From positions 1 through 64,000 of the forward strand of contig JAMONP010000052.1 of the NCBI GenBank assembly GCA_027065695.1: a stretch of DNA of 64,000 bases, in the 5' to 3' direction. The DNA comes from Desulfuromonadales bacterium. Lineage in GTDB: Bacteria; Desulfobacterota; Desulfuromonadia; Desulfuromonadales; BM103. Numbering within the stretch: the first letter of the stretch is position 1; each line of letters starts with the position of its first letter. The translations under genes were made by a program, and so were the position numbers. Below are positions 1 through 8,537 of this stretch, piece after piece. The notes below the pieces were generated by a model. That model saw nothing but the letters and a program-made list of their open reading frames with translations, was not told where the DNA came from and did not search any database.

Positions 1-37
1 CCTTTTTCGCTGGCAACGGCAATCACAAAGGGACGGC

Positions 38-1990
38 TCACGATGCGCCTTCCACTGCTAATTGCAAAGTCTCCCAAAGCTCAAGGCAGTCATCCAGTTG
101 CGTTTGAAGGTCGGCGTGCTTATCGAGCAGCTTGCCGAGACGCGCATGATCGACAGCCATAGCCGGATCTTGCATTTCGATGGTCAGCTCTGCCAGCTCC
201 TGCTCAAGGGTCTCAATTCTTCCTTCAACCTCGGCCAGTTGTTTTTGACGCTTCTGCTCCTCCCGCCGTACCGCCTTGCGTTCCGCATGTGAAGTGACTC
301 GGGAAGCCTTGTCCTGCCCTGGCGAAGAAGTTTTGTCAGCATTTGGCTGCTCAACCCTCCCTGCCTGCTCAACCCTCAATGACGAGTGACTAACATCTCC
401 TTCGCCGCTTTTGCTACGCAGGAACTCTCCATAATTGCCTAGATAAGAAGTGGCCCGATGATCTGCAACCTCAACAACCCGTTTGGCCAGGACATCGACA
501 AAATAGCGATCGTGAGAAACAAACACCAAGGCACCCTGGTAGCCTTTCAGCGCCTGCAGGAGAACTTCCTTGGAAGCCAGATCAAGGTGGTTGGTCGGCT
601 CATCCAGCAACATAAGGTTGGCGGGCTTAAGCAGTAGAATAGCCAGGGCCAAACGATTGCGTTCACCACCAGAGAGAACAGCAACCCTTTTATGCACGTC
701 ATCACCATGAAAAAGGAAAGCACCTAGCAGGTTACGAACCTTTGGCACCATGTCAAAAGGCGCTGCCCTGGTTATCTGCTCGAGAACTGTCAGCTTTGCA
801 TCAAGAGTGCGTGCCTGGTCCTGGGCAAAGTAAGCCATGTCCAGGTTGTGACCTTCCTCACGTTCACCCTTGAGAGGGGCCTCCACACCGGCCAACAGGC
901 GCATCATGGTTGATTTTCCAGCGCCATTGGCACCAACCAGGGCAACACGTTCACCACGTTCAACAACAAGCGTAACCTCTTCGAGCACAGACAGGTCACC
1001 GTAGCCGTGGGACACTCCGGAGAGGCTGATCGACAGACGTCCGCCTTTGGGTGGTGCCGGAAAGGAGAAACCGATCTTTTTCCGTTCTGGCGGCAACTCA
1101 ATGCGCTCGATTTTTGCCAACTGTTTGACCCGGCTCTGCACCAGGGCCGCCTTGTTGGCGTTATAACGAAACTTGTTAATGAAAGCCTCGAGGCGAGCGA
1201 CGTCTTCATCCTGGCGTCTTTTGGACTCCCGCAAAGCCATAATCCGTTCATCCCGAGCGGTCAGGTAACGGGAATAATTGCCGGGATAATCGGTCAGTTT
1301 GCCATGCCATATTTCAACAATGCGGGTCACCACCTGGTCAAGAAAAAAACGGTCATGGGAGACCAGGATTACAGCGTGAGGATATGCTGCAAGGTAACTT
1401 TCAAGCCAATCGCGTGCTGGCAGATCGAGATGATTGGTTGGCTCATCAAGGAGCAGAAGAGTCGGTTTTTGTAGTAGTAGTTTGGCAAGGGCAATGCGCA
1501 TTTGCCAGCCACCAGAAAAGTGTTCGCAAGGCTTTTCCCAGTCCTCTTCGGCAAAACCCAGGCCTTTAAGAACCCGGCCGATTTCTGCCTCCATGGTATA
1601 GCCTCCACGCTGGCGAAAGAGTTCCTGCAATTCGGCATAACGATCAAGGTCGGCCTGTTCCGCTTCGCAGCTGATCTGCCCTTCGAGTAACTGCAGTTCG
1701 GCTTCGACCGACAAGAGCTCCTCTAACGCTGATTGCACCTCGCTAAAAAGGTCCCTGCCACAGTGGTCCAGACCTTCCTGGGGCAGGTAGCCGATTGTGG
1801 TCCCGCGCGCCCACTGAACATTTCCTGCATCAACCTCTGAACGCCCGGCCAACACCCGCAACAAAGTGGTTTTGCCGGCACCATTCTCACCGCAAAGGCC
1901 GATACGGTCCGTCGGGCGGACATGCCAGTCGACATGACGCAGAATAACCTGGTCAGCAAATTGTTTGACAACATCTTTGAGCTGTAACAT
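38..1990 (-). CDS. ABC-F family ATPase (Uup/YheS-like), 650 aa
   Basis: This is a soluble duplicated ABC ATPase of the ABC-F class, a family that acts on the ribosome during translation rather than in transport. No membrane segments are seen. Two nucleotide-binding domains are visible, each with a Walker A (GENGAGKTT and GANGAGKST), an ABC signature (SGGWQ and LSGGERNR) and the Walker B/H-loop stretch LLLDEPTNHLD typical of ABC-F. A charged linker joins them. The last ~100 residues form a Lys/Glu/Gln-rich coiled coil like the Uup C-terminal domain. I chose the ATG at 1990, giving MLQLKDVV, over a TTG at 2017, because ABC-F proteins begin just before the first domain. The exact subfamily is not settled. 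Confidence 0.9.
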   Translation of the reverse strand: MLQLKDVVKQFADQVILRHVDWHVRPTDRIGLCGENGAGKTTLLRVLAGRSEVDAGNVQWARGTTIGYLPQEGLDHCGRDLFSEVQSALEELLSVEAELQLLEGQISCEAEQADLDRYAELQELFRQRGGYTMEAEIGRVLKGLGFAEEDWEKPCEHFSGGWQMRIALAKLLLQKPTLLLLDEPTNHLDLPARDWLESYLAAYPHAVILVSHDRFFLDQVVTRIVEIWHGKLTDYPGNYSRYLTARDERIMALRESKRRQDEDVARLEAFINKFRYNANKAALVQSRVKQLAKIERIELPPERKKIGFSFPAPPKGGRLSISLSGVSHGYGDLSVLEEVTLVVERGERVALVGANGAGKSTMMRLLAGVEAPLKGEREEGHNLDMAYFAQDQARTLDAKLTVLEQITRAAPFDMVPKVRNLLGAFLFHGDDVHKRVAVLSGGERNRLALAILLLKPANLMLLDEPTNHLDLASKEVLLQALKGYQGALVFVSHDRYFVDVLAKRVVEVADHRATSYLGNYGEFLRSKSGEGDVSHSSLRVEQAGRVEQPNADKTSSPGQDKASRVTSHAERKAVRREEQKRQKQLAEVEGRIETLEQELAELTIEMQDPAMAVDHARLGKLLDKHADLQTQLDDCLELWETLQLAVEGAS

Positions 1991-2129
1991 GGGGGATGTT
2001 ATAGCACATCCGAACAAGCGTGAGAAATCCCATCTTCACCATTGACATAAACCTCTAACCTTCGCAGAATGAGAGGATATTTATTCACCACCTACAGCAT
2101 GGCGGTATTTATTTCGGGGAGGTCCACAA

Positions 2130-3224
2130 ATGGCACGTAAAGTCTTTATTGCAGCAACAGGTCAGGACTGTGGCAAAACCACCACCAGCCTCTCCCTGCT
2201 TCATCTGGCCTCAAAAAAATATCGCCGGGTCGGTTTTATCAAACCGATAGGACCAAAACCTTCTCCCTACAATGACTTCTGGGTTGACAAAGATGCTGCG
2301 CTGGTCGCCAAAGTCTTTGACCTTGAAGATGATATTCAATTTATGTCTCCAATAGTGCTGCAACCGGGAGACACACGCGATGTGCTTGATGGCGTGGTCA
2401 GTAGAGATTTACTCGAAAAGCAATTGGTCGAGGCTTGCAGGGAACTTGAAAAACGCTGTGACTTCCTTATTATCGAAGGTGCTGGTCACAGCGGCGTCGG
2501 CTCAGTCCTCGGCCTGAGCAACGCAAAGGTGGCACGGTTGCTTAATGCCCCGGTCCTGGTGGTCAGTGGCGGTGGCATCGGCCATGTGATCGACGATGTG
2601 AGCATGAACCTGGCTCTGTACAAGATGGAAGGGGCAGAAGTTCGTATCATTATGCCGAACAAGCTGATTGCCGAAAAACGCGCGCGTACTCTCGAATACA
2701 TGACCAAGGCCTTTGCCGATCGGGAGTTCATTGTGCACGGAGGGTTCAACTATTCACCAATTCTTGCAGGCCCTACCTTGCAGCATATTGCCAAGCTCTT
2801 CAATTTGCCGTTACGGGCAAGCGACGAGCAGGCAATGCACATTATAAAGAACATCCAGCTGGCTGCTGCCTCTACCGAAAAGGTTGTCGAAATCCTCGAG
2901 AATTCGACCCTACTGATGGTCAACAGCAGTCGCAATGAATTACTGGTCATGCTGGCAACGCTCTACCATATCCCCGAATATCACGAAAAGCTCGCCGGAG
3001 TTCTCATCTCCGGAGTCAGCTCAGTTGCCAAGCTGACCCAGCAAGTCCTAGACGACAGCGACCTGCCCTTCATGCGAACGGAACAGCTTACATCTATGGT
3101 TTTTGAGACGGTTACGCAGGATGTTTCTAAAATCACTGCAGATGATCACGAGAAGATCAACTTGATAAAAGAGTTGGCTGAGAAGGACCTTGATTTTGAT
3201 CTGATTGATGGGACATTGGGGTGA
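2130..3224 (+). CDS. P-loop AAA_26/DRTGG-domain protein (BioD/Pta-N-like), 364 aa
   Basis: The N-terminal ~220 residues resemble the dethiobiotin-synthetase-like P-loop domain also found at the front of some phosphotransacetylases. The nucleotide-binding motif ATGQDCGKTTTSLSL is at residues 8–22, and LIIEGAGHSGVGS matches the family's second nucleotide motif. The rest looks like a DRTGG domain. The phosphotransacetylase catalytic domain is absent, so this is a stand-alone regulatory or sensor module rather than Pta. The start ATG follows ggggagg at a good distance. The gene reads away from the ABC-F gene and is followed by a hairpin. Its substrate and partner are not known to me. Confidence 0.75.
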   Translation: MARKVFIAATGQDCGKTTTSLSLLHLASKKYRRVGFIKPIGPKPSPYNDFWVDKDAALVAKVFDLEDDIQFMSPIVLQPGDTRDVLDGVVSRDLLEKQLVEACRELEKRCDFLIIEGAGHSGVGSVLGLSNAKVARLLNAPVLVVSGGGIGHVIDDVSMNLALYKMEGAEVRIIMPNKLIAEKRARTLEYMTKAFADREFIVHGGFNYSPILAGPTLQHIAKLFNLPLRASDEQAMHIIKNIQLAAASTEKVVEILENSTLLMVNSSRNELLVMLATLYHIPEYHEKLAGVLISGVSSVAKLTQQVLDDSDLPFMRTEQLTSMVFETVTQDVSKITADDHEKINLIKELAEKDLDFDLIDGTLG

Positions 3225-3238
3225 AGGTGCAGGAGGGA

Positions 3239-3261
3239 GGTTCGAGGTTAAACCTCGAACC
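3239..3261 (+). repeat. Perfect 11-bp inverted repeat after the DRTGG gene
   Basis: GGTTCGAGGTT and AACCTCGAACC are perfect reverse complements around one central base, starting 14 bases after the stop codon. It is followed by degenerate echoes (cacctcgcgcc, acctctaacct). It could act as a terminator hairpin, but no clean T-run follows. Confidence 0.5.
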
Positions 3262-3369
3262 TTTCACCTCGCGCCTTTTACCTCTAACCTTATTTCCTGT
3301 GCAATTCATACTTTTTTTGTTATAGTGCTTACTTATCTACCTTTTTTAAAAGGTTTTTTTCGATCTTAC

Positions 3370-3384
3370 GGGCCATATTGGCCC
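3370..3384 (+). promoter_or_regulatory. Hairpin in the leader upstream of RNase E/G
   Basis: GGGCCA-TAT-TGGCCC forms a perfect 6-bp stem about 135 bases before the RNase E/G start codon, after a T-rich stretch. Leader hairpins through which RNase E controls its own mRNA are known in Enterobacteria. Whether this one has such a role is only a guess. Confidence 0.3.
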
Positions 3385-3517
3385 TATGGATATAAAGTTT
3401 CGGCATTTATCCTCTCCTTGAGCGAGCTCCCAGTTGCGGTTGAGCTAGTGATCTCGGGTCAGGGTTATTGCCCCCAACAATTTAAGGTTGTCGTACGCGA
3501 TAACCGGGAAGAATTTG

Positions 3518-5995
3518 ATGTCTAAAAAAATGATGGTTAACGCCACTCATCCTGAGGAAAACCGGGTGGCTATTGTAGAAGACGGTGTCCTCACTGAACT
3601 TGATATAGAGGTTGCCGGGCGGGAACCCACCAAAGGGAACATCTATAAAGCGGTTGTAGTCCGGGTTGAGACCGGCCTGCAGGCCGCTTTCGTTGATTAT
3701 GGTGCCGAACGTCTCGGCTTTTTACAGATCGACGAAATCAATTACACCACTGTCAAGCCTGATTATAAGCCTGCAGAAGATGGCCGTCGGCCACGTATCA
3801 ACGAGCTGCTGAACCGTGGCCAGGAACTGCTGGTGCAGATCACCAAGGAAGAGCGCGGCACCAAGGGTGCAGCTCTAACCACCTACATCTCTTTGGCTGG
3901 CCGCTACATGGTCCTCATGCCCAGCAGCCAGACACGAGGTGTCTCCCGCAAAGCCGAGAGCGATGCACAACGCAAAGAGCTCAAGAAAGCGATGTCATCC
4001 ATCGACCTGGCTGAAGGTGTCGGCTATATCGTCCGAACGGCCGCGCTCGATCAAACCAGGGAGGAACTGGAACGCGATTATCGCTACCTGATCCGTCTTT
4101 ACGAGAGCATCAAGGAACTCGAACAGAAGGCCAAGGCTCCGGCCCTGATCTACAAGGAATCCAACCTGATGATCCGCTCGATCCGGGATTACTTCACCAC
4201 CGATATGGATGAAGTCCTGATTGACGATCCGCAGGTATTCAAGGAAGCCAAAGACTTCTTTCAGATGGTCATGCCTGACCAGGTCAAGCTGGTAAAACTT
4301 CACCAGGAACGTCGACCGATCTTCTCTCGCTATCAGATTGAAGAGCAGATTGAAACCTTGAACCACAACAAGGTCTCCATGCCCTCAGGCGGTTCGATTG
4401 TCATTGATCCCACTGAAGCTCTGGTTGCCATTGACGTCAATAGTGGCAAGATGGCCTCAGAGAAGGGGGTTGAAGCAACGGCAACTAAAACCAATCTGGA
4501 AGCTGCGACGGAAGTTGGCAGGCAACTGCGTCTGCGCGACCTCGGTGGCTTGATTGTCATCGATTTTATTGACATGCGCGAGCGCAAAAACATGCGCCTG
4601 GTCGAGAACCAGCTCAAAAAATCCCTGGAGAACGATAAGGCACGGGTCAACGTGGGCCGTATCAGCAAGTTCGGCCTGTTGGAAATGAGTCGTCAGAGGA
4701 TCAAGTCCGCTTTAACAGAAGGCTCCTATCTGCCTTGCCCACACTGTAATGGATCTGGACATTTGAAGAGCCCGGAAACCCAGGCCGTCTCACTACTGCG
4801 AAAAATTCATTCCAGTGCCGCCAAGGGGCAAGTCAGCCAGGTTGATGCACAGCTACCAGTTGAAGTTGCCACCTACCTGTTGAATACCAAGCGTGAAGAA
4901 CTCGTCGATATGGAGCGGTGTTACAATTTACAGATTTTCATCCATGGCAACCGGGATTTCCTCGCAGATCAGGTTGAAATTGAGATTCAGAAGAGAGAAA
5001 AGAGCAAATCAACCCAACCGGAATACGTAGCCGCCGAAACTTTGCCAATGGTCAGCAAAGAAGACGCTAAGCAGGAGACCAGTGAATCGACGAAACTGGA
5101 ATCAGCGACCACGGATACTGAAGCTGAACCAAGCAAAAAACGTCGCCGCAGGAGACGGCGCAAACCTGCCGCAGCCTCTGCGGATGAGAGTCAGACAACT
5201 GAGCAGAGTTCCACAGACACTCAAGAGACTAGCGATTCAATGCCAGGAACTGTCGCTACTGATACGACTGGAACCACTGCTGAAGCCGCTACGCTTGCTG
5301 AAGCAAGCGAACCGGCAGAGACAACAACTGTACAAACTGATACGAAGCCTCCGGTAAAGAGACCACAGAGGCGTCGCCGCTCTCCAAGCAAGGCAAAGAC
5401 AGCGGTAGAATCCACAGAAGCAACCGAAACTTCGGTAGAGGCAACTCCGGCAGAACCTCCTGCAACAGAACAAGCAACAAAAGAAAAAGAAACAACAGAG
5501 ACCAAGCCTAGGCAGAGACGCCCACGTCGTCCCGCCAGGAAGCCGGTAACGAAGGTAGAAGCAGCAGAGGAAAAACCAGACAAACAGGCTTCACAAACAA
5601 CTCCTGAAGTAGCCGCGTCAATTGAAGCAAAATCAGATGCGGCTCAAGTCTCTCAGCCTGCGACTGCAACGGAAGAGAAGCCGAAGCGCCGCAGAACCAC
5701 CCGTGCCAAGCCGAAGCCAAAAGCAACAGAGACAACGGAAACAGCAGCTGCCACAAAAGCTCAAGAGGCAACTATAGAAGCCCCAGCATTAGCTGAGAAA
5801 CCTGCCAAGAAGGCTCCTGTTCGTCGCACCAGCAGAAAAACACCTGCCAAGAAAACGGTAGTGGCATCAGACGAGAATTGCGAAACAACTGCCGTAAAGG
5901 ATAAAACTTCTGAGAAGCCAGTGGCAGACAAGCCCAAACCGAAGCGGCGCAGGACGGTGAAGAAGCCAATGGAAGCAGATTCTTCGACTGATTAA
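3518..5995 (+). CDS. rng: Ribonuclease E/G with long repetitive basic/acidic tail, 825 aa
   Basis: Endoribonuclease of the RNase E/G family, which cleaves single-stranded RNA in mRNA decay and rRNA processing. An S1-type RNA-binding region lies at about residues 38–120. The two catalytic Mg-binding aspartates are in AIDVNSG (about D306) and VIDFIDM (about D349). The zinc-link CPHCNGSG is near residue 407. The core resembles RNase G, but from about residue 500 a ~320-residue tail alternates Thr/Glu/Ala-rich spacers with at least six Arg/Lys blocks such as KKRRRRRRRRKP and KPKPKRRRTVKKP. I chose the ATG at 3518, with gggaag before it, over an upstream TTG at 3488. It is probably monocistronic and ends at a strong terminator. 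Confidence 0.93.
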   Translation: MSKKMMVNATHPEENRVAIVEDGVLTELDIEVAGREPTKGNIYKAVVVRVETGLQAAFVDYGAERLGFLQIDEINYTTVKPDYKPAEDGRRPRINELLNRGQELLVQITKEERGTKGAALTTYISLAGRYMVLMPSSQTRGVSRKAESDAQRKELKKAMSSIDLAEGVGYIVRTAALDQTREELERDYRYLIRLYESIKELEQKAKAPALIYKESNLMIRSIRDYFTTDMDEVLIDDPQVFKEAKDFFQMVMPDQVKLVKLHQERRPIFSRYQIEEQIETLNHNKVSMPSGGSIVIDPTEALVAIDVNSGKMASEKGVEATATKTNLEAATEVGRQLRLRDLGGLIVIDFIDMRERKNMRLVENQLKKSLENDKARVNVGRISKFGLLEMSRQRIKSALTEGSYLPCPHCNGSGHLKSPETQAVSLLRKIHSSAAKGQVSQVDAQLPVEVATYLLNTKREELVDMERCYNLQIFIHGNRDFLADQVEIEIQKREKSKSTQPEYVAAETLPMVSKEDAKQETSESTKLESATTDTEAEPSKKRRRRRRRKPAAASADESQTTEQSSTDTQETSDSMPGTVATDTTGTTAEAATLAEASEPAETTTVQTDTKPPVKRPQRRRRSPSKAKTAVESTEATETSVEATPAEPPATEQATKEKETTETKPRQRRPRRPARKPVTKVEAAEEKPDKQASQTTPEVAASIEAKSDAAQVSQPATATEEKPKRRRTTRAKPKPKATETTETAAATKAQEATIEAPALAEKPAKKAPVRRTSRKTPAKKTVVASDENCETTAVKDKTSEKPVADKPKPKRRRTVKKPMEADSSTD

Positions 5996-6029
5996 GCACT
6001 CCTTAATTTCAAATAATTAAACATTAAAA

Positions 6030-6062
6030 AGGCTGGCGTTGACTCTCAACGTCAGCCTCTTT
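6030..6062 (+). terminator. Intrinsic terminator between convergent genes
   Basis: AGGCTGGCGTTGA pairs with TCAACGTCAGCCT through 13 bp including one G·T pair, with a 3-base loop, followed by CTTTCAATTTT. It lies between the RNase E/G gene and the opposing Smr gene and may work in both directions, since A-rich sequence precedes it. Confidence 0.85.
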
Positions 6063-6067
6063 CAATT

Positions 6068-6805
6068 TTAGTTCCCGGAGCCAAGTCCCCGCAGAAAAAC
6101 CACCAAAGCCCCACTCCCACCATAACGGCGCGGCGCGGAACCCCATTCAAGCACCTGTTCACGCTGTTGCTCCAGCAACTTTTCCACCGCCTGACGCAAC
6201 ACCGGGCCGTCGCTGGAATGCAAACCCTTACCAGTGATGATCAGAACAGTTTTGAAGCCCCGGTAGATAGCATCATGCAGGAAGAATCTGGCCTTTGGAC
6301 AAGCTTCATCTATGGTCAACCCATGCAGATCAAGCTCGTCCTCTGGCTTGAGTTGACCACGTTCCATTTGCCTCATACGTCGTGGAACAGCCTGCTTTGC
6401 CGACTCATCTTCAGGCCATTCATCTTTAAAGGTTCTCTCCATGGAGCCTACAGCATCAAGAAAGTCCGCACGGTCATTATCCACCCGAAAGCGCTCTGGA
6501 GTTGAAGGGACCTCCTCAGAAACACTCTTTGCGGTGTCCGCTTCCTCAATAACAACTCCAGACAGCGGTTCAACTCCAAGTAAGTCCATCTCATCAGCAA
6601 ATGAATGCTGTTCTTCGGAGACCGTCAGTTTTTTAGTCCCTGTCTCTGCTGATTCGACATAAGATTTTACCGGCTGGGCCTCATTAGCTGTCGATTGTGG
6701 TTTCTGCTCCGCGAACGCAGACAGCCCCTTCAAACTCTTGAAGGGGCTGCTGGAAAAATTTTGTGGTAACGGGATTTTCTGCTTAGAAGACTTCTTTTGG
6801 GCCAT
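6068..6805 (-). CDS. Smr domain protein, 245 aa
   Basis: The C-terminal ~90 residues form an Smr domain, a DNA- or RNA-nicking endonuclease fold related to the MutS2 C-terminus. DELDLHGLTIDEA carries the DLHG motif and ITGKGLHSSDGPVLR carries the GKG loop. The first ~150 residues are polar and low in complexity, with a start rich in Lys, Ser and Pro, and are probably disordered. The start codon overlaps the stop of the upstream TPR membrane protein (TAATG, one shared base), so the two are translationally coupled. Its substrate cannot be read from sequence. Confidence 0.85.
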   Translation of the reverse strand: MAQKKSSKQKIPLPQNFSSSPFKSLKGLSAFAEQKPQSTANEAQPVKSYVESAETGTKKLTVSEEQHSFADEMDLLGVEPLSGVVIEEADTAKSVSEEVPSTPERFRVDNDRADFLDAVGSMERTFKDEWPEDESAKQAVPRRMRQMERGQLKPEDELDLHGLTIDEACPKARFFLHDAIYRGFKTVLIITGKGLHSSDGPVLRQAVEKLLEQQREQVLEWGSAPRRYGGSGALVVFLRGLGSGN

Positions 6806-7533
6806 TATCTTCTAACAACCTTACGTCGACCCTGCATTGCCTTGGTTTGCTTGCGGATCATGGCGCTCTGCTTCTCCAGTTGAAACTGAGACCATTGATC
6901 GCCGTAGCCCTGCATCTTCATTTTGCCACCAGCCTTGAGTGCTTCGAGGTTGGCTGCCATCAGCTCGTCACCCTTGATCTTCTTCAAACCCTTTTCCATG
7001 ATGGTGACGGCTTTATTATGGTCGCCGATCTTATCCAGACAGAAGGCATAAAGGCTCCAGAGGAGAGGTTCTCTGCGGGTTCCTGCAACCGTCTTATCAA
7101 AGGTGGCGATCATCTTTTTCGGTTGGTTGCGTTTCATCTGAATAATCGCCAGCATCGCCATGGCAACCCAGTGGCGCACAAAGCCCTTCTCGAGATAATC
7201 GTAGGCCTTTTTAAAATCCCGACGCAGGTAGTAGACCATGCCAATCTGGGAATTCATCTGCTTGTGAATGAAAAATTGCCAGTAAGCGTACTTTTTCTGT
7301 ACTGCTTCCAGCTTGTGGACTGCCGCGTCCGGACGATTGGACATGATGTCTTTTTGCACCGCGTCCATGGCATCGCCGACCCGTTTCATGACCTGCTTGA
7401 GCATGACGATATAGATGAGCGTGAAAGCGACCATAGCGGTAATTATTGAAACAATCGGGGGTAAACTGGTGGTCAGATAAAGTGCGCCTCCGAAGAGAGT
7501 GGCGACGGCAAGTGAGATAATGACTGACAACAT
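6805..7533 (-). CDS. Membrane-anchored TPR-like protein, 242 aa
   Basis: Two hydrophobic segments at about residues 2–25 and 27–45 anchor the protein in the membrane, followed by a basic stretch and a helical body. Segments such as AMDAVQKDIMSNRPDAAVHK and FKKAYDYLEKGFVRHWVAMA have the spacing of degenerate tetratricopeptide repeats. The C-terminus is rich in Lys, Arg and Gln. It forms an operon with the Smr gene, with overlapping stop and start. I do not recognise a named family. A role as a scaffold for protein contacts is inferred from the TPR-like helices only. Confidence 0.75.
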   Translation of the reverse strand: MLSVIISLAVATLFGGALYLTTSLPPIVSIITAMVAFTLIYIVMLKQVMKRVGDAMDAVQKDIMSNRPDAAVHKLEAVQKKYAYWQFFIHKQMNSQIGMVYYLRRDFKKAYDYLEKGFVRHWVAMAMLAIIQMKRNQPKKMIATFDKTVAGTRREPLLWSLYAFCLDKIGDHNKAVTIMEKGLKKIKGDELMAANLEALKAGGKMKMQGYGDQWSQFQLEKQSAMIRKQTKAMQGRRKVVRR

Positions 7534-7642
7534 GGGTACGTGATCCTTTCAAGAGGGCTTTGAAACTGCGCATTCTATCAGCCTGTTGTGATGTTGTCAA
7601 AGTAAACGGCGGGCAAATTTGAGAGTTGTGCGCTATGCTAAT

Positions 7643-7748
7643 AAAATCAAAAGCAACACCGTCGGGGCGCGTCCCGACAGACGCCTTACTTTTTACAACG
7701 CCAAAGAAAGTCACCCGGCTGTCGGCCGGGACCGACGGTTTTGACCTT
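7643..7748. repeat. REP-like palindromic element (copy 1)
   Basis: This intergenic stretch contains ACCGTCGGGGCGCGTCCCGAC, ending with CCGACGGTTTTGACCTT, so the outer arms AAATCAA...CCGTCGG and CCGACGG...TTGA are inverted. The middle (gccttactttttacaacgcc, then aaagaaagtca) looks like inserted or rearranged material. The GTCGGG-N6-CCCGAC core flanked by AAATCAA reappears at 61134–61167. Confidence 0.6.
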
Positions 7749-7766
7749 AAAACCAGTAACCGGTGG

Positions 7767-8537
7767 CTAGTGACCATCCCCCATCCAAGGATGAACAACA
7801 ACCCTATCTATACCAAGTTCCTGAAGGTTATCCGGCAGATGCTCATTGCACAGAAACTGAGTGTTACCATCCTGGTAGAGGAGAGTTTTTGTCTCACTCG
7901 TCCGCAGGGTGAAAATTTCGCCGCAAGGGGTGGGACACGACCCAAACTCATTACCAGGGTGAAATGGGCAATTGCGACTGGAGGTAACCATGGCATAAGG
8001 AAGATGCAGCGAACTCTTTAATGTATCGGACAAAGGAGCCAACCCCTGGAGGAGATTATCCTGTTCAATCCGCTTGATCCTCTGCTCGTCAAGGAGTTCC
8101 ACAGCATCACGATTGTGCCATGATCCGCGTTGGAAGTAATCTGTCTGCTCTTGGGTCAACATCATGTCGAGGATACGCGGGCCACGCTTTTGCCCGGATA
8201 GCGCCCGACCCAGAATGACGATCAAGTCATCACGAACGGCACGGACCAGTTCAAGCGCCCCCCAGTCTGATACTAAAACCTCGTCACCGGCATCAAGCTC
8301 CGGCAGAACTTTTTTCAGGATGTCTTCCAGGCGCAGACGTTCATCTTCACCAAGTACTGGGGTGGCTAAGGTAAAATGCCATCCCGCATTGCGAGTCCAC
8401 TCTCTGGCAGCAAGAATCTTTTCGGGTGATGACAGTCGCCAGAAACAAAACTCCGCGCCATAATAAAGACGGGAGCAACCTGCAGGCGGCTCTCCGGGGA
8501 GATCATGTAGAAAACAAGCATGTTCCAGCTCAGCCAC
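7767..8537 (-). CDS. U32-peptidase-like protein with four-cysteine motif, 256 aa
   Basis: I do not recognise a characterised orthologue. AGDEVLVSDWGALELVR and the following VILGRAL resemble the barrel of U32 family proteins (YhbU, UbiU, UbiV), where a nearby Cys cluster binds [4Fe-4S]. Here four cysteines lie in the C-terminal third, at about C190, C201, C205 and C230 (NCPFHP, GSCPTPCGE, QFLCNEH). An Fe-S-dependent role in oxygen-independent hydroxylation, known for UbiU/UbiV, is therefore possible but unproven. Its first codons overlap the end of the upstream transglycosylase gene by 8 bases. The protein is shorter than typical U32 members (about 300 aa or more). Confidence 0.6.
   Translation of the reverse strand: MAELEHACFLHDLPGEPPAGCSRLYYGAEFCFWRLSSPEKILAAREWTRNAGWHFTLATPVLGEDERLRLEDILKKVLPELDAGDEVLVSDWGALELVRAVRDDLIVILGRALSGQKRGPRILDMMLTQEQTDYFQRGSWHNRDAVELLDEQRIKRIEQDNLLQGLAPLSDTLKSSLHLPYAMVTSSRNCPFHPGNEFGSCPTPCGEIFTLRTSETKTLLYQDGNTQFLCNEHLPDNLQELGIDRVVVHPWMGDGH

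Noticed and set aside
3205-3525. 106-codon frame between the DRTGG gene and RNase E/G
   Set aside because: It overlaps the end of one gene and the start of the other, runs through an inverted repeat and a T-rich leader, has no ribosome binding site and looks like no protein family.
5221-5771. Several long frames opposite the RNase E/G tail
   Set aside because: They come from the repetitive composition of the tail read on the other strand. They overlap one another and have no start signals.
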